The position numbers and the translations under genes are program-made. The notes beneath the pieces are model-generated. The model was not told the origin of the DNA, did not search any database, and was given only the letters and a program-made list of their open reading frames with translations. This document shows, piece by piece, positions 1-11,852 of a stretch of DNA of 64,000 nt (its first letter is position 1; each line of letters starts with the position of its first letter). Source of the stretch: Aplysia californica (taxonomy: Eukaryota > Mollusca > Gastropoda > Aplysiida > Aplysiidae); NCBI RefSeq assembly GCF_000002075.1, contig NW_004797461.1, positions 506,890 through 570,889 of the forward strand, given 5' to 3'.

Positions 1-62
1 AGGTGAACAACTTGTGTTTCGCGCGCTCATATGACCTTAGCAGTTGCGAGCGCCGTAAAACC
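1..62 (+). mobile_element. 3' tail of another copy of the same LINE/SINE family
   Basis: Bases 10-62 match the 3' end of the LINE at 1160-1225, including the stem-loop arms GCGCTC (23-28) and GAGCGC (48-53) and the CGTAAAACC tail. The next element therefore lies directly behind an older tail of its own family. Confidence 0.7.
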
Positions 63-1225
63 TTATACTATACACATACATACAGAGCTCAACACCAGAG
101 GACCCAGCACACGACAACATTTTTAAAACAAACCCAGAAACCTTAAACAAATTTCAAAACAACGAAAAACTCATCAAACCCTTCGTCCTCAGAATCCTTG
201 AGGACCTCTAAAACATACACTTTTCCAAACAAGACATCCAACTTTTCTTTTCCCCGACCTTCCTCCGTGGCACCTCACCAAGGCAAAAGTAGACTAACCG
301 CTGACCACACACGACAAAGCAAGACCAAACACCAAAACATTTAAAGCAGAATACAAAAAACTTATAGAAAAATACCCCGGTGCGGAGCTTATCTTCACAG
401 ATGGCTCCCAAAAAGACAATGATGTGGGCGCCTTAGCCCGATCTCCAAACAGTACACACCAGATGGAGACTCCATCCTGAAGCCTCCATTTTCTCTGCGG
501 AGGCCACTGCCATTGACGTGGCACTTGACTCCGTAAAAAATTCTCCTAACAAATCTTTCCTTATCCTTTCTGACTTTGTCAACACACTCCTACACCCAAG
601 AATAGTTAGGCTACAACAAAGGATACACGCCTTGACTGAAACAGGGAAAGGTATCGTGTTCGCATGGATACCTAGCCATGTGAGCGAGCATCCGAGGAAA
701 CGAGCAGGTAGATGACCTGGCGAAGAAATCCTTATCCATTCTGTTGGGATCAACGATGAACACTCTTCCACAGACTGACTTCAAAAATAAAGCCAAAAAG
801 TACACCTCCAGTCTGTGGGAGAACAATTGAAAAAAACAAAAAACAAATAACAAATTCCAGGGAGGTGAAAATCCGTTCTGTGTCGGATGCAACACATATT
901 TTATTATTAGACACATTTAACCGAATGACTTTGGAGAGATCCGAAGGAAATATTATAAATGCAAGAAATTCCGTCGTTGTACCCAACAGAATTTCGAATT
1001 TTATGAAGGCCATTGGCCTTTATGGAAAGTTATAAAATAGATTTTTTCAAATTCAAATTTAAATCTTAAGTCTATCTACACTCAATTTTAAGCGATTTTT
1101 AGCGTTTTAACCATTTTGAATAGAAATATTGACCAGTATCAGGCCGAGAAATGAACTGTTGAGGAAAAACAAACTTGTTTCGCGCACTCATATGACCTTA
1201 TGCAGTTGCGAGCGCCGTAAAACCC
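63..1225 (+). mobile_element. 5'-truncated LINE with RNase H domain (I/Ingi-like), broken
   Basis: This is the 3' part of a non-LTR retrotransposon. Around 384-434 the reading GAELIFTDGSQKDNDVGA is the first RNase H strand with its catalytic Asp. SAEATAIDVALDSV (about 498-533) carries the catalytic Glu, ILSDF (about 562) the next Asp, and WIPSHV then GNEQVDDLAKKSL (about 664-738) the end of the fold. A frameshift near 685-710 separates the last two blocks. A Cys-containing block (NPFCVGCNTYF, near 870-900) follows, and the ORF ends NFMKAIGLYGKL-stop at 1033-1035. The 3' UTR runs to a stem-loop at 1182-1217 and then a (TAA)n tail. The reverse transcriptase and ORF1 are absent. RNase H after the RT is known for the I, Jockey and R1 groups; the exact clade is inference. 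Confidence 0.8.
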
Positions 1226-1229
1226 CATA

Positions 1230-1252
1230 CTATAATAATAATAATAATAATA

Positions 1253-1303
<51 letters not shown>
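1230..1303. repeat. (TAA)n microsatellite
   Basis: About 24 TAA units with one interruption (TAG at 1255). It directly follows the LINE 3' end and probably grew from its tail. Confidence 0.95.
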
Positions 1304-1364
1304 GACACATATTATAATGATACTGAAAGGCAGTCTGACTTTTAAATGTAATATTTAATTATAA

Positions 1365-1860
<496 letters not shown>

Positions 1861-4780
1861 AGAACGTTCCCACGCGCATTTTTTACATACATTAGACTAC
1901 ATGCAAATGTTTGATTGCAATGATCTCCCGGCCCCGATTTTAAAAAAAGCTAGTAAAAGACTTAAAAGAGTCGAGGGTAAAACATCAACTTACTTCTCAT
2001 CAAATTCCGTGCAATGACTTGCCAAGGCTAAATATGAAATATATAGTAGTTGTAGCCTATAGTTTCTCACAGCGAAAAAGGTTTACAATGTACTTTTTTT
2101 TTAGATAGATCTAATTCACACTCCAAAAAACGTGATCAACTGGAAGCTTCTTTTGGCATTGATCGTTGGTTTACTGTGATAAGAAGTCTGTTGAATATAA
2201 TTTCAGCATAGACCAAGGAGGTTATACAGACCCAGATAGCGACTCGCACTGCAAAGCTGAGGGAACAAGGACAAAATACGTACAGATAACTCAGCAATAG
2301 CGGGGCGGGTGGGAAAAGGGCAAAGGTGAATATATGACTCAGCAACAAGCAAGGGGAGAGACTAGGCTATATAAAGGAAACAGTCGTTGAAATTACGTCT
2401 TTGGTCTTTAAGAGTTGGAGAGAACTGAACTCTACCTTGCAAAGATTTTACTTCTCATGGTGATACTTGAGGTCCGAATTAAAATTTACCAGCAGTCTCT
2501 TCCACATGTATTACATAGAGTACTCATGTTATGGTTTCCCTTTGGTCTTCTAAATTAGATCTATAGCAAATTACTCCAAGTGATTTCCAAAGTCACCATG
2601 CCACCCACTGACAGTGACAGTTACATCTCGTAGACAATTTCGAATCCAATGCAATATATTCTTAACACAAGAAGAAGAAGAAGAAGAAGCCCAACAACCA
2701 CAATAACAACAACAAATCTACGGTACCATGATTTAATAATAAGTGACAGCTAGAGCACATACAATGTACCTTCCTTCAACACCAGATTCAAAATAACTGC
2801 TACTTGATGTAGATCTATTTAGATTCAATATTTTTTGTTCGTTTTTTACGGGTTTATTTAAAACTCGAAAAACTGAAAAACAAAAGTCATTCTCATTGTT
2901 TCATGGTAGGGTTTTCTCGGCTGTTTTGGTCTGTCCGGAAGAGCAGGTAACGTGTAGGCTCCAGAAACCATTCTCCCCCCCCCCCCCACCCCCCACCCCC
3001 ACGTCTCTTCATTGTTTATAAACATGTGTAGATCTAGATATCTGGGCCTATTTAAAAAATGTATAAATTTTTTTTAAACTTTCTGTTGTTCATCTTTTCT
3101 ATGTTTGCACGGACGGCACAACGATGAAGAGAATTTTACCACACACAATGACTGGTGAACGTATACCTATTATTTGTTTCGTTGTTTTGCCTCTGATATA
3201 AATTATAAAGGCCCTAGTGGGCCCTATCAAGTTCCCAGGGATTATAGATCTAGGTTAGGGGCCTATCTATGTCAGTTTTGACGTGCAGGTGAAGAAAGTT
3301 GAAGGAATTTTTTTTAATCATTCTAAACGGGAAAGGGGAAAGTCTTCATTTAAATCGCACTGCCTTTCTGTTGCACGCTCTATTCATGCAATGCAAATAC
3401 ATTACAGAAATACACATCAAGCAGACATATATAATAATAATATACGTATGACATAAAAGCTACATGCCAGCTTTCACTTTTGCCATGAAATCAAATTAAC
3501 TGTCTGCTGAAACACTGGTTGGTAACCTTCCTGTCATGAAAGTAGGCCTGAAGAACAAGATGAAGATGGTCCCCTGGAAATTGCCTGACTACGTTCTTTC
3601 CACTGTTGATTACCTCAGCAATTCTATAACTAGAAACGGGAAAACCGACTAGCAAGGATAAACCGTGTGAAGTTCACCCACTTTTGGCACCTTGCCCTTG
3701 ACTCCAAGATCAACCGCGTCTTTTCCTAGTCTAGGCAGGTATCATCACTGATCTCAGCGAGTCAGAAGAACAAACGAAGGAACACTACTTCTTTATAGAA
3801 ATGAATTTCCATTCGTCATTCCATTGCTTTTTTAAAAAATAGGCCTAGGCACACTGTGACTAGTACTTTAGCTAGTTAAGAGATCATTGTGAATGCATTA
3901 CAATGGGTATCACTTGGAAGGAATTCAGGCCGTTTCCAATCGCTAAATTTCCACGCCAGTTGTTCGTATGCTGTTATTTTCCATCGTCAAAAGCCACCGA
4001 TTTAGCTCAATCCTCCAACCCTCGGTCTTTCCGTTCTCTTCAGACCTTGGAGAAAAATAGAAGTGCAAAACTTAATACACGTTCTTTTGGTGATTGGGCA
4101 TACATGGGTAAGCATGAAACGGGCAAATTATAAAGTAGTTTTAACGTTTTGTCTGAAACAGAGACCCGACTTGACTGTTAAGGATGTTGTTTTAGTAAAG
4201 CTATGAATTTATTAAATGTAGTTAGCCTATTTTAACTCGTACTATAATATAGGCCTACACAACTTAGAAACACGGTTGTTTTTGAGGGGGGGGGGGGGGG
4301 GTTTGCAACCGCTGCAAACTGGCAGCTATCGGTAAGTGCTCAGTTTGACCCCTCTGTCCTGAATTTGTTCAACACTGTTCTTCCCCTTCTAAATCGTGTC
4401 CTGCGGCACAAGTGACAGCCTGGGATGCCGTGACTTCTGTGTGTATGTAACATTAGTAATTATATGCCATGTATGCAATGGTAATTGGCCTTGTACGGTT
4501 GTTGCCCTCTCAACCATGACGCAGATGTTTTATAAATGTTAGAATAATTTCAGCTGTGTCTCTTTTCGATTTGGACTTCGGAGAGAGCCGCTAAGTACTT
4601 GTGTGTGTTACAATGTAACATTGAATGTTACATCATTTATTTTACTTTTTTGACAGTATTATAATATTTTAGCCTGCTGGATCTAGATCTAGATCTATAG
4701 CGATATAAGTCACTACAAATGTTTTGGGCAACTCATTTAAATTTAAATAATACACTGTTAATACCTTTTGAAATCTGAAT
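1861..4780. other. Intergenic, no gene seen
   Basis: AT-rich DNA with no splice-bounded coding signal. It holds a (GAA)n run (2668-2689), a poly-C run near 2976-2998, a poly-G run near 4286-4303 and an AGATCT cluster near 4680-4697. The short frame at 3903-4133 has no recognisable domain. Confidence 0.5.
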
Positions 4781-5437
4781 GTAAATTTTTACTTTCACTC
4801 CCGCACACAGTACACAGTCACTGCTTCGTGGGTCAAACTGCAGGTTGACCTTCTGTTTACAGATCTCACATAAAGCCACTAAAACTGTCGAAAATCAATT
4901 ATTTTCAGGAAAATTTAGGTAAATTTTTACTTTCACTCCCGCACACAGATGCACTGTTTCAAGGGTCAAACTGCTGTAACTGTTTGCTGCAGATCACACA
5001 TAAAGCCACTAAAACTGTCGCAAATCAATTATTTTCAAGACAATTTCAAATCTAACTGTAAAATATCAAATTATGGGTGTAAAAACAGTAACCCCCCAGA
5101 TTTTCTTTTACCCCAGTGGGGCAGGCCCCCCTGGAACCCCCGGATTGGTCCAAAGCATGTCTATCTCGGTGAAAAACAATCAAATATTTCAAAAATCTAT
5201 TAATTTGCGACGGAAATGAAGTTGATATTCGTGTTCAGCGCATCAATATTTAGTAGAAAATAGACAACTGGTAGCTGAGTGTGAGACGGGAGGGAAAGTA
5301 AAAAAATACCAAAATTTCAAATCTAAAGTCTCTAAAATATCAAATTATGGGTTAAAACAGGGGGGCATGCCCTTCTGCAACCCCCCAGATTTCCTTTTAC
5401 CTCGGGGGCAGGCCCCCCTGGATTGGTCCAAAGCACC
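4781..5437 (+). mobile_element. Outer copy of CCCGC-type MITE, interrupted and 3'-truncated
   Basis: The left terminus starts TAAATTTTTACTTTCACTCC at about 4782. The body runs to 4917, is interrupted by the inner copy (4918-5310) and resumes at 5311 (AAAATTTCAAATCTAAAG) up to GGATTGGTCCAAAGCA at about 5436, where it stops. Related copies lie at 46622-46981 and, on the minus strand, at 44051-44385. Confidence 0.75.
4918..5310 (+). mobile_element. Inner CCCGC-type MITE with terminal inverted repeats
   Basis: A 393-bp element. The left end GGTAAATTTTTACTTTCACT pairs with the right end, which reads on the minus strand as GGTATTTTTTTACTTTCCCT, followed by a CCCG-rich stretch on both sides. Flanks AAAATTTA (4910-4917) and AAAATTTC (5311-5318) look like an 8-bp target duplication with one change. 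No coding capacity. An 8-bp duplication suggests hAT, but the termini are not decisive. Confidence 0.8.
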
Positions 5438-5699
5438 GGGGGGGAACTTCCGGGGAGTTGTGACTCGCGGACAGTCCTGCTGTACTGTGTCGTGACGCAG
5501 CGAACCTTCGTGGCTGTGGACTCACAAAATTCAGAAGATTCTTTGGTTATTTGCAGTGAGAGGCTTGCACCAAAAGTGCAAGATCGTTTGGGTTTTTTTC
5601 ATAGTTCGGTTGTAAAAAACAAAAAGCTCTATTCAGTGCACTTAAATTAATATTGGATCGGCTATTCTTACGATGTTAAGGCCTGTTTATTTTTAATAT

Positions 5700-5880
5700 A
5701 TATGCACGAGCCAAGCGCTTCATCGTCACACGCAAAAGACGTCAGTTCGATTCCCGTATGGGGAGAAATTTTTACTGAGAGTCTCTGTCTTTCTGCTTGG
5801 GCGTTGTTCCCTCTCAGCCCAGGTGGGTCCTGACATTGGGTTGAAGTAGGCCTAGCCCGTCTCCTAAATGTTCTGTATTA
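5700..5880 (+). mobile_element. SINE-C copy (degraded)
   Basis: B-box-like CAGTTCGATTCCC at 5741-5753 is followed by GTATGGGGAGAAATTTTTACT, TTCTGCTTGGGCGTTGTTCC and CTCTCAGCCCAGGTGGGTCC. This order (head, GGGAAGAATTTTT, CTGAAATGTTG, CTCTTTCAGCC..) is that of the SINE-C copies at 15.8, 16.6, 18.8, 23.8 and 38.3 kb. Confidence 0.6.
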
Positions 5881-7333
5881 TGTAACTGTGAGTGTAACAC
5901 ATTTACAAAATAGATTATTACCCTAGAATGGAAAACTGCAGGGGTCGTTCTGATGATTGGCTTTTGTATCGTATGTATGTATGTAACCTAAGTCTACTTA
6001 TTCTTTATTACTACCAGAAACCTAGGTCTCTGTTACTACACTCCCTCTCACTTATCCACTCGCTTAGCTGATCAACGGCGGGAAGTTGAAAATAACTTCA
6101 ACTCTCTACGTCTTGCACCAAAACAAGCCCAGCCTATCCCTTCCTCCACGGTTCAAAGTTCACACAGAGAGTGGTCCTGCTGTTTGAACACAGCGAGCGG
6201 TCCTGCTGCCTGCCACTCGCTGCTACAGCGAGAAAGCACAAGTCAGCAGGTCAGGTTTTGAGCTGGTCGTGGGACAATTCACTAGGGCTAGCGCAAAGCA
6301 GTAGGCTACTGTGTGAATCATGGGACTTGTGGCTGCGGACAGGATTTGAGACTTGACAGCTGTCCTCTGCTTGCGCAAGCCTTCGATTAATCGAGCAGAC
6401 TACAGCACCACGCTGCGCAGTGACACTGTGGGCGGGATCTCTCACTCTCCCCCTCTCTCTTTTTCTGACATAAGTGGCTTCGTGGATTGCAAGCAGGATG
6501 GGGATGATGAGGGGGTCTGACATGAGTGGCTTCGCAAATTGCTAGTTGCTGTGGACTTGGAAGTTTAGACTAGACCAAGGAGGTTACAGTTTGCGCTAGA
6601 CTCAACTTATCATGCTGGTGATTTGATTTGATGATTTGACCTAGGGATTTGAGGCTTGTGACTTGAACTAGGGGCTTGCGAGCACGAGCGGGTTTGCTAT
6701 CGGGGTACAGCCCTTGTAGATTTTACCTCCTCTGTGTGAACTCTAGCAGTGTAGATAGTCAAGGTGGTGTGGGTATGAAATCTTACGAGTGCCTGTGAAA
6801 GTGCTCGAGTGGCGCTCCAGCATGGAAACTTTCATGAGTAGCCAAAGGCAAAAGATGCTTGCCACCCTGATTGTGTACGGCCAGCCAAGGAAGAAGTTCC
6901 TCAAATCGTTGTTACATGCATGGGAGGGGTGGCATTGGTTGACTGTACTTGTTTCACCGATGGATGGGGCTCAGGGTGGAAACAAAGGAGATGTTCAAAT
7001 GTTGCTTGTTTTTGATGGGTCAAACAGTTGTCCTATGAAATGCAAGTGCTGGCTGCAGTGAATAAAAAGGACATGTGCAGTTATCAGAGGATAGCTTTTG
7101 AGGAGTGTGAAGTTTTGACCATTGCTTGCTGGCTGGACAGGCGACCCTTGATCCTACCAGCTGGGCCTCCACCTCCTCCTTCCTATATTCCCTTGTCCAG
7201 GACAGAATTTTTTTCTGGCTCCCTTGCGATTCCGCCTTAGACAGGTTCAGCTGTACCTTCGACTATTCCTCCTATCTGGTGATGTGGAATACAAACTTTG
7301 GTCTGATACAAGATGTTTCTCTTTTATCTACAG
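5881..7333. other. Upstream region of the phosphoserine phosphatase gene
   Basis: No coding exon could be recognised. The region presumably contains the promoter and any 5' untranslated exon of the gene that starts at 7354, since an acceptor (TTTATCTACAG) sits at 7323-7333 just upstream of the start codon. I could not fix a transcription start. Confidence 0.4.
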
Positions 7334-7353
7334 GTCTTGAGGTAAAAAACAAA

Positions 7354-10300
7354 ATGTCTTCTGAGGCTGAGGTTAAGCGTTTGTGGAGGTCTGCAGATGC
7401 TGTATGCTTTGATGTAGACTCCACTGTGTGCTGTGATGAAGGCTTGGATGAGCTTGCTAACTTTTGTGGGGTAGGATCTCAAGTGGCTGAATGGTAAGTG
7501 AAAAACGCACCATCGTTTCTTGGTCCGTTTAAAAAGTACAATCTGGAAGCTAATCATTAATAGAATCTAGATTGCATATAGTGAAATAGGCGGGATATGG
7601 ACATTTTTTCATTGTGTATGAATTTCGCTGTGTGTGTGTTTTAAATACTTGTAAAGAATATACATCATGTATATGTATAAGGAAAAAAATGGAGATCTGA
7701 AATTTTGTTTTCTATTTACACGTTTCGTCATGTGAGTGTTTGCTATGTGCCTGCTAGACTGTATTTGTAGGCAGTATATAAAAATACTCAGGAGATTGAT
7801 CCTTCCAAGGGTGCTGCTTCTGTCTCTTCTGTGGACCCTGCCTGTACCTCTCCTGTATCCTCTTCACTGCTGACCTGTTTCTCAATTTCAATCTGAGAGA
7901 GATGAGACATCTGTTCCTCTTCATCTCTTTGAGCCCACAGTACTACTTGGTCTTATGTGATAATGATTGATTCCTTATGCAGTTGCGAGTGCCGTAAAAC
8001 TCAAACTAAACTAAATGATTGATTCCTGTTTCAGGACCAAGAAAGCCATGGGCGGTGGTGTCTCCTTCAGAGAAGCCTTGCAACAACGACTCAACATTGT
8101 GAAACCATCACAACAGCATCTGTCAGACTTTATAGCTTCACATCCCCCTAAACTTAGCCCAAGAATCACGTAAGCTCTTTTTTTTTTAAAACACTTACAT
8201 ACACTGGTTTGGGGGGGGGGGGGTCCATTCTCATAGAAGAAGCACAAAGCCCCAACGAATGTCCTATATCTGTCTTACTATTCGGCGTCGGTGGCCTAGT
8301 GGTTAGGCTCTCGGACTCGCAACCGTAAGGTCGTGGGTTCGAATCCCGTCAAGGGCCCGACGTTGTGTCCTTGGGAAAGGCACTTTACACGAATTTTCCT
8401 CACTTCACCCAGGTGGGAATGGGTACCCGGCTATAGACAGCGAAAGATCTTGTCAGTTTGTTAGTGTTTGAGCGCTTAATCGGCTGCTCGCATTGTATGC
8501 TTCCCGGGAAGCTGAGAATGTTTCGGAGTGTTCTATGGTCTGCTGGGGTAATAATATAGTGTAAAGCGCATAGAGCCTGCTGTTGAGCGGGGATATGCGC
8601 TATACAAATGCTATCTATTATTATTATTATTATTATTATTCATGTGTATCATAGTGTGATTCTTTCTCTTTTTAAATGGCTACCATCTTTATACCATATA
8701 TGGCAACATGTGAATGGAAAAAAATAAAAGACTAATGACAAAGCATGCCTTCAAAGCAATTTGACACGATGAAATGTCACTTATCATTTCAAACTTATTA
8801 CTGTTGTAGTGTGCACTTTCTGTCTTTTATTTAAATCTTGAAAAGAAAAATAACGCATTGTCTTCATGCTTTGGTAACAACAGCGTGACATGTCACCATA
8901 ATCCATCAATAGACATGGCTCGAGAATTAAGTGGGCCTACTATTGTACACTAGTGTGGGTGGTTGGAGGACGCCACAGGTTGGTCCTATTTCTTCTCATT
9001 CCCCCTGTTGTTTCTGTCTGTCTGTCTGTCTTACTTTAACCCTGCACCAAATGATTGTTAATGTGTCAACATGCTTCTTTTTAATTAAACAAACAAACAA
9101 AAAGAGCACATTGGTGATGATACAGTTGGACATGATGTTTATGTATTGTAATAACTCAGTTTCATATATATACTTTTTTGTGCGGACACATCAAACAACA
9201 TAAGTTTTGTCTAATTTTATGAAAGATATACGTGTATTATTTGTCAGATGCTGTGTGGAAAGGAAAGGGCCTGGGGAAAGGGGAGAGTTGAATTGTGCTA
9301 ACAGATCAATGTTTTCCCAAGTGCTTGAAACAGCATTGTAATTGGAGCTTTTTCTATAGCTTGCATTCAGGCTTATTGTTGTATGTAATATTGAGCTGTC
9401 TGTGCCTATGCACGCGAGTATTTTGAAGTAATTCTTTTTTATATATATGAAATTGAAACTGCCCTGTTATTACTGTTAACTAACAATTCTTTTGTATATG
9501 AAATTGAAACTGCACTGTTAACAAATTGAAAGTGTGTGTCATATTACAGGGACTGTTTGTTTGTTTTTTTCTCCAGAGAACTTATTTCCAAGTTGCAGCA
9601 GTCAAACAAGAAAGTTTTTCTAGTTTCTGGTGGCTTTCGTGACATCATCACACCAGTTGCGAACTTGCTCAGTATACCCCTGGATTGTGTTTATGCAAAC
9701 AGACTTATTTTCAATGAAGGTATTGATTTCTCATTATTCTTTATTTGATTAAAGTATTATCTTACATCAGTAGTTACATCCTTACTCAGTTTATTTTTAA
9801 AGAAACAATAAAGTTCAAGATTTTATCTTTTTTCTTTTCATGGCAGCAATGGTCTTGTGAAGTGAGGTACACATTTTTCTATGTTGTGAAAAGGTACATG
9901 TTATATTCTCCATTTCTTGCAGATATTGTGTAGGTGATTGACTGGTGATCTGGTGTGGTTTGCTTCTTCTTTCCTAGCGAACATCAGTTGTCCTTATTCC
10001 CCTCCATTTTTTTGTGTGTTTGTTACTCTTTTGTATCACCTCTACTCTTTGGCTCATATATGACCTAATTGTGTTGCAAGTGTTATAAAACTCTTACTGA
10101 AATTAAAAGCAGATATTATCAGTTCAAATTGTATGTATTGAAGCTGTACATTTCGCTTTTTGTCATGCTTTTCTAGCTCTTTTTCTTTTTTTCTATGTGG
10201 TGTCTTTTGTGAGTAAATTACTTTCATCTTCTATATATTTTCAATACTAGATATTTTTTCTACCACTGGAGTCGTTTGCTGTCTGTTGAGGTTTCTTTTT

Positions 10301-11852
10301 AAAAGCTGAGGTGATACTGCATGCAGTGCAAAAATTAGAATTGTCTTTAATTTCCCTTTTGAGGAGGAGCGAGGGGAGGGGTCATTATAATCATAGCCTC
10401 TCTGTCTTTCTTTTTCTATGTGTGAACAGATGGGAGCTATGCAGGGTTTGACCTGGATGAGCCTACATCTGAATCTGGCGGAAAACCACGTGTAGTCGGT
10501 GTGATCAAAAGGAAGTATGATCTGAACACAATGATCATGATCGGTGACGGGGCGACAGATATGGAAGCTGTTCCTCCAGCCGTGAGTTGACTTTCTATTA
10601 AAACTTCTTGTCTTTTCAAAAGTTTTAGGGAAAAATTCGAAAATGTTCAGTCTGCTTTAGAGCATTCTTTTTATTGTCCTGTCAACATTGCCCTTAACTC
10701 TTTATGTATTTCTTTTCTTGCTTAAATTTGAACTGCCTCAAAATAGTGGAGAACTTGGACACATTATCATAGTTGTCTTTTTTTTTCTTGTGCTCTGAGT
10801 GAAGGTATCCCTTGAAAAAAGGGTTGAAAGGAGCATTTGAAGTTAACATTAGACATACAGCTTAAATTGTGTTTCAAAAGAATTAAGTTGAAATACTGGA
10901 TATAGGTATTATATGTTCATGTGTGTGTCATTTTTTATTTTAATGAAGCAAGCAGTGTGGTAAATAATAAAAAAGGGAAGCTACCTACTCAAGTTGAAAA
11001 TATGTTCGCCCAAAACTATTGATGGCTTGGTTTATGCAAGTTTGATAGTTTGTTATATTAACAGCTTTGTTGGAACAGACAAGATTAATTTTGTTCTTCC
11101 TACTTCAAGCTTTTAGTTTAGTAAACAAAACTAAACCTGTTTTCTCAAAACTTCGCCTTCAGACCCCTGTGCACTTTTAAATGCCATGACTTTTCACAGA
11201 ATGTTCCAATTGCATTCAAATAAAGTTTAAAATGCTCAGGAAAGATGTGTCTTTCAAAACATGCAAAAAAGTCCATTTTGAAAATTTGCACCATGTGAAG
11301 GGTTTTGTCGGAGCCACACACATTTTCACCTCAACTATGTAGACCCAAAATGACCTGTTTGTTTACACAAGGTTGTAAGTGTGTTGGGGTTTGGTTTTTT
11401 AGAGGATGCCATTGGTAAATCCCTTTTTTTTCCCTTTTGTTTTTTTTTTTGTTTTTTTCCTCTTCAACACTGAATGGTATACAGCCGAACCTGTCCAAGA
11501 CAACAACCCATTGTCAAAGAGAAAAGTGGTCATCTTGGAAAAGGGGTCTTCTTGGACAGTGTTATTATGAATTGTAATATAAAACAAAAATCCTGGGGGG
11601 ATGTGGAAACTGGTAATTTGCTCAGGTGATTGTCTTGGACAGGTGGTGGTCTTTAGAAACAGGTTCGACTGTATATATTTTGGTATGCTTCTTTGTTTCT
11701 CAAACAAACTCAAAGTTATTGGGGGTTTTTTCTTATTTCTGTGACAGGATGCCTTCATTGGCTATGGAGGCAATGTGATACGTGAAAAAGTCCGAGACAA
11801 CTCTCACTGGTTTGTGACCGACTTTCAGCAACTCATTGATGAACTGAGCTGA
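7354..11852 (+). CDS. PSPH: Phosphoserine phosphatase, 5 exons, complete
   Basis: Catalyses the last step of L-serine synthesis, hydrolysis of O-phospho-L-serine, in the cytosol. Coding exons are 7354-7493, 8035-8169, 9577-9719, 10430-10581 and 11748-11852, all with GT-AG borders and consistent phases, giving 224 aa (human enzyme 225). It belongs to the HAD superfamily. FDVDST holds the Asp20 nucleophile and Asp22; Glu29, Met52 and Arg65 are kept; SGGF holds Ser109; Lys158 is kept; GDGATD holds Asp179 and Asp183. All fall at the human residue numbers. The start is the first ATG after an acceptor at 7333, and its MSSEAEVKRLWRSADAVCFD aligns with the human N-terminus without a gap. Trp47 replaces human Met47 across the exon 1/2 junction. 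Introns carry a LINE/SINE tail (7968), a SINE-A (8283), a hairpin SINE (9940) and a pogo-like MITE (11480). Identification is firm. Confidence 0.96.
7968..8014 (+). mobile_element. 3' end of hairpin LINE/SINE family
   Basis: CTTATGCAGTTGCGAGTGCC followed by GTAAAACTCAAACTAAACTA. Only the right arm of the stem is kept, as GAGTGCC, intermediate between the two stem subfamilies. It lies in PSPH intron 1. Confidence 0.65.
8283..8642 (+). mobile_element. SINE-A, full length, tRNA-derived
   Basis: Best copy of the family, about 355 bp, in PSPH intron 2. The head has an A box (GTGGCCTAGTGGTTAGG) and a B box (GGTTCGAATCCC). A core follows (TTGTGTCCTTGGGAAAGGCA, then CTTTACACGAA). The 3' part reads GTAAAGCGCATAGAGCCTGC, TGTTGAGCGG and GCGCTATACAAATGC, ending in (ATT)n. 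It resembles the V/Deu-like SINE architecture known in molluscs (head, conserved core, LINE-like tail); the family name is not assigned. Confidence 0.85.
9940..10105 (+). mobile_element. Hairpin SINE copy (R1), plus strand
   Basis: Matches the family from CTGGTGTGGTTTGCTTCTTC through TGTTACTCTTTTGTA to GGCTCATATATGACCT and TTGCAAGTGTTATAAAACTC. The stem is partly decayed. It sits in PSPH intron 3. Confidence 0.75.
11480..11673. mobile_element. pogo/Tc1-mariner-like MITE, TA flanked
   Basis: 194 bp including the flanking TA at each end. The left terminus CAGCCGAACCTGTCCAAGAC pairs with the right terminus, minus-strand CAGTCGAACCTGTTTCTAAA, then GACCACC. CAGTCGAACCTGT termini with TA target sites are typical of pogo-type elements. 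No coding capacity. It lies in PSPH intron 4. Confidence 0.75.

Noticed and set aside
7126-7353. Extended N-terminus in frame with PSPH exon 1
   Set aside because: It lies before the 7333 acceptor and has no similarity to the family; the conserved start is ATG 7354.
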